Source: an uncultured Eubacteriales bacterium
GTDB lineage: Bacteria > Bacillota > Clostridia > Oscillospirales > Acutalibacteraceae
DNA: 11,260 bases
NCBI GenBank assembly: GCA_900319655.1
Contig: ONPH01000097.1
Span: 1-11,260, forward strand
Direction: 5' to 3'
In this document: positions 5,029 to 11,260 of the stretch, piece after piece
Layout: each line of letters begins with the position of its first letter
How positions within the stretch are numbered: position 1 is the first letter of the stretch
The notes under the pieces: model-generated
The model's database searches: none
The model's input: only the letters and a program-made list of their open reading frames with translations
Told to the model about the DNA's origin: nothing
Position numbers and translations under genes: made by a program

Positions 5029-6339
5029 TTGGAAACTAAATTCATCGGCCGTGACGGTTTTAATGAAATTGAAAACGTTTCGGGCAAGAAAATTCAGAAA
5101 AAGAATTCGAAAAAGATAGGTACAGTTAAAAAGACCATCCGCTTTGCGAAAAGACTTTCAGCGGAAATTTCACACGACATTGAAGCACGCAAGAGCAAGA
5201 AGCGCCACGCGCACAGTGCTCCCGAGCGTAATATTATTAAGAAAAAGGCAATCCTCACAGCAATGGCATGCGTTACAGCGGCTATTCTCTGCTGCGCTAC
5301 CGTAGCAAGCGCGCTCGACTCGGCTCCTGCCGAGACAGAGGTTAAGGCAGAACAGCAGACACAGCTTGTCGCTCAGGCTCCTGCTGTTGAGATTACCAAG
5401 CACAACTTCAACGAGATTAAGTCTGAGGAGATTGAAAATCCCGAAATCTTCATCGACCTCGGTTATTCGGCGCTGACTGTTGACGGTCAGGTTATCGGAA
5501 TTACCGACCAGGCAGACGAGCTTCAGGGAATGCTCGACAACTACCTTGTAGAAGCGCGTGCAAAGTACGACGACACAACCACTACAGAATTTGCAAACGA
5601 CGTTCAGGTTAATATGATTGACGCCGCTCCCTCACAGGTTGAGACAGCCGAGGCTGTTTTTGCAAAGGCAAAGGATAAGTTATCGGTTTCTCTGTACACC
5701 GACTGGTCATACGACGTAGATATGGAGTACGAGACAAACGTAACATATGACGAGACAAAGGACAACAGCTACGAGGAAGTCACCAAGAAGGGCGAAAACG
5801 GCAAGGTAACCGTTAACCTCAGACTTAACTACGTAGACGGCAACCTTGTTGACTCGGTAGTTACCGACACAAAGGTTACAAAGGAAGCTGTTGCCGAGGA
5901 AGTAACAATCGGTTCAAAGCAGGGTGAGCGCGAATACGGCTCAACAGGCGGCACAACCGGAAGCTTTATTTGGCCTCTTCCCCACACCCACAACATCACA
6001 AGCCTTATGGAATGGCGCTGGGGCAGAATGCACAACGGCATTGACATCGCAGGCGGCGACGACTACGGCCAGCCGATTATCGCCTCCGACGGCGGTGTTG
6101 TAACCTTCGCAGGCAACGACGGCGGCGGCTACGGCAACTACGTTATGATTGACCACGGCAACGGTTATATGACCGTTTACGGCCACGCAAGCGAGCTCGC
6201 GTGCGAGACAGGCCAGTATGTAGGTCAGGGCGAGACAATTGCTTATGTAGGTTCAACCGGCAACTCAACCGGCCCTCACCTCCACTTTGAAATCAGACTA
6301 GACGGAGAATATCAGGATCCGCTGAATTATGTATCTTAA
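5029..6339 (+). CDS. Membrane-anchored peptidoglycan endopeptidase, G5 and M23 domains
   Basis: A 436-residue type II membrane protein. Residues 1-73 are a basic cytoplasmic tail, 74-96 one transmembrane helix (AILTAMACVTAAILCCATVA), and the rest lies outside the cell. An intermediate region (about 100-220) precedes a G5 domain (about 225-297), which in other proteins contacts wall sugars. After a Gly/Thr hinge comes a LytM-type M23 zinc endopeptidase (about 312-436). Its metal ligands are His335 and Asp339 (HNGIDIAGG) and the second His of HLHFE (417-421), with His386 in VYGHAS. M23 enzymes cut peptide cross-bridges of peptidoglycan. The TTG start at 5029 is chosen because AGGAG (5016-5020) lies 8 bases upstream and no other start precedes the membrane helix. 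It is a single gene with its own promoter and a WalR-like box in the leader. The full active site is present, unlike degenerate sporulation homologues such as SpoIIQ. Confidence 0.92.
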   Translation: METKFIGRDGFNEIENVSGKKIQKKNSKKIGTVKKTIRFAKRLSAEISHDIEARKSKKRHAHSAPERNIIKKKAILTAMACVTAAILCCATVASALDSAPAETEVKAEQQTQLVAQAPAVEITKHNFNEIKSEEIENPEIFIDLGYSALTVDGQVIGITDQADELQGMLDNYLVEARAKYDDTTTTEFANDVQVNMIDAAPSQVETAEAVFAKAKDKLSVSLYTDWSYDVDMEYETNVTYDETKDNSYEEVTKKGENGKVTVNLRLNYVDGNLVDSVVTDTKVTKEAVAEEVTIGSKQGEREYGSTGGTTGSFIWPLPHTHNITSLMEWRWGRMHNGIDIAGGDDYGQPIIASDGGVVTFAGNDGGGYGNYVMIDHGNGYMTVYGHASELACETGQYVGQGETIAYVGSTGNSTGPHLHFEIRLDGEYQDPLNYVS

Positions 6340-6351
6340 TAAAATATAACA

Positions 6352-6413
6352 TTTAAAGGCTCCCCCGTCGCGTAAGCTACGGGGGAGCTGTCGCGTTAGC
6401 GACTGAGGGGGCG
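6352..6413 (+). repeat. Two-hairpin intergenic repeat, copy A
   Basis: Starts TTTAAAGG, then a 10-bp stem (GCTCCCCCGT, 6359-6368, with ACGGGGGAGC, 6379-6388) and a second stem (GTCGC, 6390-6394, with GCGAC, 6399-6403), ending TGAGGGGGCG. An inverse relative lies at 6690-6760. It follows the M23 stop by 12 bases and may act as its terminator, although no T tract follows the stems. Confidence 0.75.
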
Positions 6414-6467
6414 GCTTTGCCTATTTCGTTATGTTATAAAATACGACAATAACTTCTAATTTACACC

Positions 6468-6628
6468 GTAGGGGCGGACCCGTGTGTCCGCCCGCAGGAC
6501 AGGAACAAATCATTTAATAAATATGTTTATTTGTGTGCTGAATTATACGTCCGTTTATCGCGAATAAAACGGATTGTGTGATTAACACGGTTCACGTTCC
6601 CCGGGCGGACACGCGGGTCCGCCCCTAC
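6468..6628 (+). repeat. GTAGGGGCGGACC terminal-inverted-repeat element, copy 1 (161 bp)
   Basis: The ends are GTAGGGGCGGACC (6468-6480) and GGTCCGCCCCTAC (6616-6628), exact inverses. Each end is itself a hairpin with an 8-bp GGGCGGAC/GTCCGCCC stem (6472-6493 and 6603-6624). The AT-rich core carries a further dyad (CCGTTTAT/ATAAAACGG, 6551-6573 region) and no coding frame. Same family as 7645-7766, 9117-9192 and 10036-10112. Confidence 0.85.
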
Positions 6629-6629
6629 A

Positions 6630-6678
6630 ATTATTCATTATTCATTATTCATTATTCATTATTCATCATTCATTATTC
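6630..6678 (+). repeat. Heptamer tandem repeat (ATTATTC x7)
   Basis: Seven consecutive 7-base units, the sixth changed to ATCATTC. A likely slippage-variable tract; no coding frame runs through it. Confidence 0.9.
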
Positions 6679-6689
6679 ATTACTACTGT

Positions 6690-6760
6690 CTGCCCCCTCC
6701 GTCACGGCATAAATGCCGTGCCACCTCCCCCAAAGCTAACGCGTTGGGGGAGGCTTTAAA
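6690..6760 (-). repeat. Two-hairpin intergenic repeat, inverse copy A'
   Basis: Read on the minus strand it begins TTTAAAGCC and has a 10-bp stem (6753-6744 with 6733-6724, CCTCCCCCAA/TTGGGGGAGG). A second stem (CACGGCAT/ATGCCGTG, 6703-6720) follows, ending GGAGGGGGC. The order, first-stem type and GAGGGGG ending match copy A at 6352-6413, so the two bracket the 161-bp element and the heptamer array. Confidence 0.7.
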
Positions 6761-6772
6761 CGCTTTTCCATA

Positions 6773-6800
6773 CGCTCCGAAACATTATAAATTCGGAGCG
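6773..6800. terminator. 9-bp hairpin downstream of the small minus-strand gene
   Basis: CGCTCCGAA (6773-6781) pairs with TTCGGAGCG (6792-6800) around a 10-base AT loop. It lies 28 bases beyond the stop of the 6828-7007 gene. The minus-strand tail (TATGGAAAAGCG) has no T tract, so terminator function is weakly supported. Confidence 0.45.
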
Positions 6801-6811
6801 CAGCTCCCTTT

Positions 6812-6830
6812 AATTTTCCATTTTCAATTA
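6812..6830 (-). repeat. AT-rich intergenic repeat, copy 2 (inverse)
   Basis: The minus strand reads TAATTGAAAATGGAAAATT. The TAA is the stop codon of the small protein gene, so the repeat begins exactly where that gene ends. Confidence 0.6.
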
Positions 6831-7007
6831 CTTAAACATATACTGCGCGGTATCGACGATATTTTCAAAGGTCTTGTACGCGCGGTTTGCTTTTTTTCTT
6901 AGCTTGGGATTGTCGTCGGCAGCTTTTTTGCCGATATATCCCACCGCCATTCCTGCCGCCATTCCCACAGCAGCGCCTTTGACGATGTTCATTACATTCT
7001 TGTTCAT
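6828..7007 (-). CDS. Small glycine-zipper protein, 59 residues, unknown function
   Basis: ATG 7007 follows a strong GGAAGGTGAT (7020-7011), which fixes the start; the same frame is open further upstream but without a binding site. Residues 8-26 (IVKGAAVGMAAGMAVGYIG) are a glycine/alanine zipper that could span or associate with the membrane. A lysine-rich stretch (PKLRKKANRAYK) and a C-terminal amphipathic helix (FENIVDTAQYMFK) follow. The layout resembles small YtxH-like or glycine-zipper proteins common in Clostridia, but I cannot assign a family. It is divergent from trmL with about 100 bases between the start codons. Confidence 0.75.
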   Translation of the reverse strand: MNKNVMNIVKGAAVGMAAGMAVGYIGKKAADDNPKLRKKANRAYKTFENIVDTAQYMFK

Positions 7008-7035
7008 ATTATCACCTTCCTTTTTGCAAAAACAC

Positions 7036-7064
7036 TTGCAATAATATTGTTTGTAAACTAAAAT
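7036..7064 (+). promoter_or_regulatory. Candidate sigma-A promoter of trmL
   Basis: TTGCAA (7036-7041), a 17-base spacer and TAAAAT (7059-7064), 43 bases before the TTG start. Confidence 0.6.
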
Positions 7065-7107
7065 AGAATAAACGATTAAGATTTTTACATTAAAGGAATG
7101 ACAAATT

Positions 7108-7620
7108 TTGGCAAAATTAAACATTGTACTCGTTGAACCCGAAATTCCGCAAAACACAGGAAACATCGCCCGTACCTGCGCTGCAACAGGCGCGGCGCTC
7201 CACCTTGTGCGCCCGATGGGCTTTGAACCCGACGACAAAAAGCTAAAGCGCGCTGGGCTTGACTACTGGCATTTGCTCGACATCACCTACTACGACAACC
7301 TCGACGACTTTTTTGAAAAGACAAAGGGCGGCAGTTACTTTTTCTTTTCGACCAAGGGAACTCACCGCCATTCGGATGTAAGCTACCCCGACAACTCATA
7401 CCTTGTTTTCGGCAAGGAGACGCGCGGACTTCCCGAGCACCTTTTGATGAAGCACCCCAACGAAACGCTCAGAATTCCGATGATGGACGAGGCGCGCAGC
7501 CTTAACCTCTCAAACTCCGCCGCAATCGCGGTCTATGAGGTTCTCAGGCAGTGGGATTACCCCGAGCTTTTGAACAAAGGCGAGCTTCACCGCCACCGCT
7601 GGGCAGACGTGGAAAATTGA
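7108..7620 (+). CDS. trmL: tRNA (cytidine(34)-2'-O)-methyltransferase TrmL
   Basis: A 170-residue SPOUT-superfamily methyltransferase. TrmL uses S-adenosylmethionine to methylate the ribose 2'-OH of the wobble base (position 34) of certain leucine tRNAs. The family motifs are intact: VEPEIPQNTGNIARTC (9-24, Arg22), LHLVRPMGF, the knot segment LVFGKETRGLP (99-109) and IPMMDEARSLNLSNSAAIAV (123-142). The length fits the small TrmL type without an extra N-terminal domain. The TTG at 7108 follows AAAGGA (7092-7097) by 10 bases; the nearby ATG at 7098 is in a different frame. It is transcribed alone, divergent from the 59-residue gene. The stop codon is embedded in an AT-rich intergenic repeat, so the last residues (ADVEN) may derive from it. 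Confidence 0.93.
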   Translation: MAKLNIVLVEPEIPQNTGNIARTCAATGAALHLVRPMGFEPDDKKLKRAGLDYWHLLDITYYDNLDDFFEKTKGGSYFFFSTKGTHRHSDVSYPDNSYLVFGKETRGLPEHLLMKHPNETLRIPMMDEARSLNLSNSAAIAVYEVLRQWDYPELLNKGELHRHRWADVEN

Positions 7621-7645
7621 TAATTGATAATGGAAAATGGAAAAT
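7621..7645 (+). repeat. AT-rich intergenic repeat, copy 3
   Basis: Starts at the trmL stop (TTGATAATTGATAATGG) and contains GAAAATGGAAAAT (7633-7645). It runs directly into the terminal repeat of the next element. Confidence 0.6.
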
Positions 7646-7766
7646 TGTAGGGGCGTGCATTGCACGCCCGCTGATAGGAATGCGGGCGACCAATGTGATT
7701 CCCCTGTTAGGGGAAATGTCGCGGAGCGACAAAAGGGTTGCCGACGTGCTAAGGTCGCCCCTACAA
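7645..7766 (+). repeat. GTAGGGGCG terminal-inverted-repeat element, copy 2 (122 bp)
   Basis: Perfect 11-bp ends TTGTAGGGGCG and CGCCCCTACAA. The interior is unlike copies 1, 3 and 4 but also highly folded: GGGCGTGCA/TGCACGCCC (7651-7669), GCCCGC/GCGGGC, ATTCCCC/GGGGAAAT and GTCGC/GCGAC. GGGCGACC pairs with GGTCGCCC near the right end. No coding frame is credible. Confidence 0.8.
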
Positions 7767-7829
7767 TATTAATCAAACGTTTGCAAAGCGAAATCTTAAC
7801 TTATTCTATATATTTTTTATCAAACTCTA

Positions 7830-7858
7830 TTGTAAAAAATACCAAATCGTTGTATAAT
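7830..7858 (+). promoter_or_regulatory. Sigma-A promoter of the pgk-tpiA-gpmI cluster
   Basis: TTGTAA (7830-7835), a 17-base spacer and a perfect TATAAT (7853-7858). The start is near 7865, 45 bases before pgk. No other good promoter is seen before tpiA or gpmI. A 10-bp palindrome CAAACGTTTG lies upstream at 7774-7783. Confidence 0.75.
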
Positions 7859-7909
7859 ATATATGAATGTAAAAAATTCAATTTTTATAAACGAAAGGAT
7901 GTATTTATT

Positions 7910-9077
7910 ATGCAGCTAAACAAAGTTTCAGTTGATGACATCAACGTAAAAGGCAAAAAGGTTCTCGTTCGCGTTGACTTTAACGTACCGCTCAAGGACG
8001 GCGTTATCACCAACGACAACAGAATTCAGGCAGCTTTACCCACAATTAAAAAGCTTATCGCTGACGGCGGTAAGGTTATCCTCTGCTCTCACCTCGGCAA
8101 GCCCAAGAACGGCCCCGAGGAGAAGTTCAGCCTTGCTCCCGTAGCAGTTCGTCTTTCCGAGCTTCTCGGTCAGGACGTTGTATTTGCTAACGACGACGAG
8201 GTTGTAGGCGAAAACGCTAAGAAGGCAGTTGCCGAGATGAACGACGGCGACGTTGTACTTCTTCAGAACACAAGATTTAGAAAAGAAGAGACCAAGAACC
8301 TTGAGCCCTTCTCAACAGAGCTCGCTTCTCTCGCGGAAGTATTCGTAATGGACGCTTTCGGTTCCGCTCACCGCGCTCACTGCTCAACTGCGGGCGTTAC
8401 AGACCACATCAAGGACACAGCCGTTGGTTACCTTATGCAGAAGGAAATCAACTACCTCGGCAACGCTGTTGAAACTCCCGTTCGTCCCTTCGTTGCTATC
8501 CTCGGCGGCGCTAAGGTTGCCGACAAGCTCAACGTTATCTCCAACCTCCTCGAGAAGTGCGACACACTTATCATCGGCGGCGGTATGGCTTACACCTTCC
8601 TCAAGGCTCAGGGCAAAGAGCAAGGATATGATTAAGAAGGCTGAGGAGCTCGGCAAACAGCTTCTTCTCCCCATCGACACTACTATCGCGGCTGATTTCC
8701 CGAACCCCATCGACGGTCCTATCGACGTAGAGGTTGTTGACGTTGATTCTATCCCTGCCGATATGGAAGGTCTCGACATCGGCACAAAGACTCAGGAGCT
8801 CTTTGCTGACGCTGTTAAGAACGCCAAGACCGTTGTTTGGAACGGACCTATGGGCGTATTTGAGAACCCCACACTCGCTGCAGGTACAATCGCTGTTGCA
8901 AAGGCTCTCGCAGAGACCGACGCTACAACAATCATCGGCGGCGGCGACTCCGCTGCGGCTGTTATTCAGCTCGGCTTCGCTGACAAGATGAGCCACATCT
9001 CAACAGGCGGCGGCGCTTCTCTCGAATACCTCGAGGGCAAAACCCTCCCGGGTATCGCAGTTATCGCTGACAAATAA
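7910..9077 (+). CDS. pgk: Phosphoglycerate kinase, interrupted by an internal deletion/frameshift
   Basis: PGK transfers the phosphate of 1,3-bisphosphoglycerate to ADP, the first ATP-yielding step of glycolysis, in the cytoplasm. ATG 7910 follows AAAGGA (7894-7899). The N-terminal domain is intact: VRVDFNVPL (20-28), [21 protein letters not shown] and [17 protein letters not shown], then [13 protein letters not shown] and [17 protein letters not shown]. There the frame runs into a stop at 8633-8635. A second frame resumes at about 8619 ([12 protein letters not shown]) and carries the rest, including the nucleotide-binding [23 protein letters not shown] and [18 protein letters not shown], to TAA 9077. 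Compared with the family (Bacillus PGK has about 13 residues, VGKSLLEEDKIEL, at this point), roughly 40 bases are missing. As written no full enzyme could be made. Because pgk is normally essential, an assembly error is the first explanation. Confidence 0.92.
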
Positions 9078-9116
9078 GCAACGGCGGGGCATAACATTGT
9101 ATTGAATTACACATTC

Positions 9117-9192
9117 GTAGGGGCGGACCCATGTGTCCGCCCTTATGAGCAAAACGTTATATAAACAGGGCGGACGCATAGGTTCGCCTTAC
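9117..9192 (+). repeat. GTAGGGGCGGACC element, copy 3 (76 bp), pgk-tpiA gap
   Basis: The left end GTAGGGGCGGACC (9117-9129) is intact, with its GGGCGGAC/GTCCGCCC hairpin (9121-9142). The right end is decayed: GGGCGGAC (9168-9175) is kept, but the closing arm reads GGTTCGCCTTAC. It fills most of the pgk-tpiA gap; no promoter is visible around it. Confidence 0.8.
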
Positions 9193-9251
9193 ATAATCAT
9201 TAACAACGCATAATGCCAACAACATTATTATTCGAGAAAGGAATTATAATT

Positions 9252-10019
9252 ATGGATAAAGCAAAAAGAAAAGCTATCATCGCCGGCAACTGGAAGATGA
9301 ACAAAACTCCTTCCGAGGCTACAGCACTTCTTAACGAGATCACTCCCCTTGTAAAGGACGCTGACTGCGAGGTTATCGCATGCGTTCCTTACGTTGACAT
9401 TGCCGCTGCAGTTGAGGCTGCAAAGGGCACAAACGTTAAAATCGGCGCAGAGAACTGCCACTGGGCAGAGAGCGGCGCTTTCACCGGCGAAATTTCAACC
9501 GGTATGCTCAAGGAAATCGGCGTTGAGTACGTAGTTCTCGGTCACTCCGAGAGACGTCAGTACTTCGGTGAGACCGATGAGACCGTTAACAAGAGAACAA
9601 AGGCTGCTCTTGCTGCAGGCTTAAAGCCCATCGTTTGCGTAGGCGAGCTGCTTTGGGAGCGCGAGTGCGACATCACTGAGGAAGTTATCGCGCGTCAGAT
9701 TAAGCTTGACCTTTGGGATGTTACCGAGGACGAGCTCAAGAACGTTGTTATCGCTTACGAGCCTGTTTGGGCTATCGGCACAGGCAAAACCGCTACATCA
9801 GACCAGGCTGAGGAAGTTTGCGCATTTATCCGCGCTCAGCTTGCTAAGCTCTACAACCAGGCTGCCGCAGACGCTGTTACAATTCAGTACGGCGGTTCTA
9901 TGAACGACGGCAACGCCGACGAGCTTCTCTCTAAGACAAACGTTGACGGCGGACTTATCGGCGGCGCTTCGCTCGTAGCCGAGAAATTCGCGGCTATCGT
10001 TAAGGCGGCTTCTAAGTAA
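9252..10019 (+). CDS. tpiA: Triosephosphate isomerase
   Basis: A 255-residue enzyme of the usual family length, interconverting dihydroxyacetone phosphate and glyceraldehyde 3-phosphate. All active-site elements are present: AGNWKMNK (11-18, Asn13 and Lys15), the catalytic His98 in LGHSERRQYFGE, Glu170 in the loop-6 motif AYEPVWAIGTGKTA, and the phosphate-binding IQYGGSMNDGNA and DGGLIGGASL. The ATG at 9252 is chosen over one at 9213 because AAAGGAA (9237-9243) lies 8 bases upstream and the protein then starts just before the first strand. It sits between pgk and gpmI in the same direction with no promoter of its own in view, so it is probably co-transcribed. Both flanking gaps hold a palindromic repeat. 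Confidence 0.97.
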   Translation: MDKAKRKAIIAGNWKMNKTPSEATALLNEITPLVKDADCEVIACVPYVDIAAAVEAAKGTNVKIGAENCHWAESGAFTGEISTGMLKEIGVEYVVLGHSERRQYFGETDETVNKRTKAALAAGLKPIVCVGELLWERECDITEEVIARQIKLDLWDVTEDELKNVVIAYEPVWAIGTGKTATSDQAEEVCAFIRAQLAKLYNQAAADAVTIQYGGSMNDGNADELLSKTNVDGGLIGGASLVAEKFAAIVKAASK

Positions 10020-10035
10020 AACTTTTAATAACAAT

Positions 10036-10112
10036 GTAGGGGCGGACCTATGTGTCCGCCCGTTCAGCACCGGCGTTTTATTTTTCGGGCGGACACACAG
10101 GTCCGCCCCTAC
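10036..10112 (+). repeat. GTAGGGGCGGACC element, copy 4 (77 bp), tpiA-gpmI gap
   Basis: Exact 13-bp ends GTAGGGGCGGACC (10036-10048) and GGTCCGCCCCTAC (10100-10112). It contains two GGGCGGAC/GTCCGCCC hairpins separated by about 25 bases. It starts 17 bases after the tpiA stop and ends 42 bases before the gpmI ATG, so any operon mRNA would carry it. Confidence 0.88.
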
Positions 10113-10154
10113 AAGAACACCATACTTTGTGTTGAAAACGGAAAGGAAATTCCA

Positions 10155-11260
10155 ATGAAAAAACCTATGCTACTTATGATTCTTGACGGCTTCGGCGTGG
10201 GCAAAAAGGGCGAGGAAAAGGCTAACGCCATTCTTGCCGCAAACACCCCGAATATCGACAAGCTCTTTGCCGAGAATCCGCTCACCCAAATCGGCGCTTC
10301 GGGTATGGACGTTGGTCTGCCCGACGGTCAGATGGGTAACAGCGAGGTTGGTCACACCAACATCGGCGCAGGCAGAATCGTTTATCAGGAGCTCACAAGA
10401 ATTACCAAAACAATAAACGAGGACAAGCTTAAGGACAACGAGGCTATCGTTGCCGCTATGGACAACGCCCTGAACAAGGGCACGGCGCTCCACCTTATGG
10501 GCTTGCTCTCCCCCGGCGGCGTTCACAGCCATATGACTCACCTCTACGGCATCTTGGAACTCGCCAAAAAGAAAGGTCTTAAGGACGTTTATATTCACGC
10601 TTTCCTCGACGGACGTGACGTTCCGCCCTCATCGGCGGCTGGCTACATCGAGGAATGTATGGCCAAGCTCGACGAAATCGGCGTGGGCAAAATCGCTACC
10701 GTTATGGGACGTTACTACGCGATGGACAGAGACAACCGCTGGGAGCGCGTAGAAAAGGCGTATGCCGCTATCGTTTACCGCGAGGGCGTGGAGGCTGAGT
10801 GCCCCGTTTGCGCGGTTAAAAAGAGCTACGAGGACGGCGTTACCGACGAGTTTGTAATTCCTGCCGTTATCAAGGGCGGCAAGGCGCTCGAGGCTGACGA
10901 CAGCGTTATTTTCTACAACTTCCGCCCCGACAGAGCGCGTGAAATCACCAGAACTCTTGTTGACCCCGACTTTAACGGCTTCGAGAGAAGAAACGGTATG
11001 TTCCCCCTGTACTATGTATGTATGACGCAGTACGACGCTACAATGCCGAATGTTGAGGTTGCGTTTAAGCCGCAGACCTTGGTTAACACCATGGGCGAAT
11101 ACATCAGCTCGCTCGGTATGAAGCAGCTCAGAATTGCCGAAACCGAGAAGTACGCTCACGTAACCTTCTTCTTCAACGGCGGCGTTGAGAAGCAGTACGA
11201 CGGCGAGGACAGAATTCTCGTTAAATCTCCCTCAGTCGCTACATACGATTTGCAGCCCGA
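10155..11260 (+). CDS. gpmI: 2,3-bisphosphoglycerate-independent phosphoglycerate mutase (3' end outside window)
   Basis: The frame is open without a break from ATG 10155 (AAAGGAA at 10142-10148) to the window edge: 368 residues of an enzyme usually about 510 long. It interconverts 3- and 2-phosphoglycerate using two metal ions (typically Mn2+) and a phosphoserine intermediate. Visible elements are the first metal site LLMILDGFG (Asp11), the catalytic Ser63 in PDGQMGNSEVGHTNIGAGR, LLSPGGVHSHMTH (His124), the substrate-binding FLDGRDVPP (Arg154, Asp155), GRYYAMDRDNRW, and NFRPDRARE (255-263). The missing part should hold the remaining metal ligands. It is last of the visible pgk-tpiA-gpmI series; an enolase gene often follows in Firmicutes, but this cannot be seen here. 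Confidence 0.96.
   Translation, partial: MKKPMLLMILDGFGVGKKGEEKANAILAANTPNIDKLFAENPLTQIGASGMDVGLPDGQMGNSEVGHTNIGAGRIVYQELTRITKTINEDKLKDNEAIVAAMDNALNKGTALHLMGLLSPGGVHSHMTHLYGILELAKKKGLKDVYIHAFLDGRDVPPSSAAGYIEECMAKLDEIGVGKIATVMGRYYAMDRDNRWERVEKAYAAIVYREGVEAECPVCAVKKSYEDGVTDEFVIPAVIKGGKALEADDSVIFYNFRPDRAREITRTLVDPDFNGFERRNGMFPLYYVCMTQYDATMPNVEVAFKPQTLVNTMGEYISSLGMKQLRIAETEKYAHVTFFFNGGVEKQYDGEDRILVKSPSVATYDLQP

Noticed and set aside
6630..6678. CRISPR array
   Set aside because: Seven-base units without spacers; an ordinary tandem repeat.
7008..7238. N-terminal extension of the 59-residue minus-strand gene
   Set aside because: It overlaps the trmL promoter and coding region on the opposite strand, and the strong GGAAGGTGAT fixes the start at 7007.
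7637..7909. Upstream extension of pgk from 7637
   Set aside because: It runs through the repeat element and the sigma-A promoter; ATG 7910 has the binding site and the conserved PGK N terminus.
8600..8640. Programmed ribosomal frameshift in pgk
   Set aside because: No slippery heptamer or downstream pseudoknot is evident, and frameshifting would not restore the roughly 13 missing residues.
9213..9251. ATG at 9213 as start of tpiA
   Set aside because: The Shine-Dalgarno AAAGGAA lies between it and ATG 9252, and TPI proteins begin close to AGNWKMNK.
10170..11159. Two long minus-strand frames (10170-10598 and 10629-11159)
   Set aside because: Mirror frames of gpmI, whose plus-strand frame is continuous and carries every expected motif.

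Overview
The window looks like a gut-type, low-to-mid GC Gram-positive anaerobe of the Clostridia, most likely the Oscillospirales/Ruminococcaceae. I base this on AAAGGAG-type ribosome binding sites, frequent TTG/GTG starts, near-consensus sigma-A promoters, a sporulation-type PdaB deacetylase, several secreted cell-wall enzymes, and intergenic palindromic repeats of the kind scattered through such genomes. The species assignment is inference.

Layout, left to right. The 3' end of cysS (cysteinyl-tRNA synthetase) closes with a clean terminator at 467-496. Positions 513-788 hold the most unusual locus: a 23-residue hydrophobic peptide gene (604-675) between two convergent promoters placed in exact mirror image. 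Both predicted transcripts begin with the same 13 bases, fold a similar 5' hairpin, and meet at a shared central hairpin. This is the architecture of a type I toxin-antitoxin locus. Next come a PdaB-like polysaccharide deacetylase (847-1614) with a possible sigma-E promoter and, on the opposite strand, a secreted FN3/L,D-transpeptidase (1820-3264), whose frame is broken near 2810. A hypothetical 85-residue protein (3375-3632, minus) and a GH25 lysozyme lipoprotein (3818-4765, plus) share a divergent promoter region. A membrane-anchored G5/M23 endopeptidase (5029-6339) has a perfect match to the WalR (YycF) box in its leader.

Positions 6340-6827 are a 490-base gene-free stretch of nested inverted repeats and a heptamer tandem array. 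A 59-residue glycine-rich small protein (6828-7007, minus) and trmL (7108-7620) follow, divergently arranged. The right end is a glycolytic cluster pgk-tpiA-gpmI (7910 to the window edge) without gapA in view. A family of terminal-inverted-repeat elements beginning GTAGGGGCG occurs four times between 6468 and 10112, including in both intergenic gaps of the glycolytic cluster.

How it fits together. The left and middle part is dominated by envelope enzymes: a peptidoglycan deacetylase, an L,D-transpeptidase, a muramidase and an endopeptidase. The right part is central glycolysis: PGK, TPI and cofactor-independent phosphoglycerate mutase. As given, both pgk and the L,D-transpeptidase gene are interrupted by apparent internal deletions plus a frameshift. 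Because pgk is normally essential, assembly error or strain mixture must be excluded before reading biology into either lesion.
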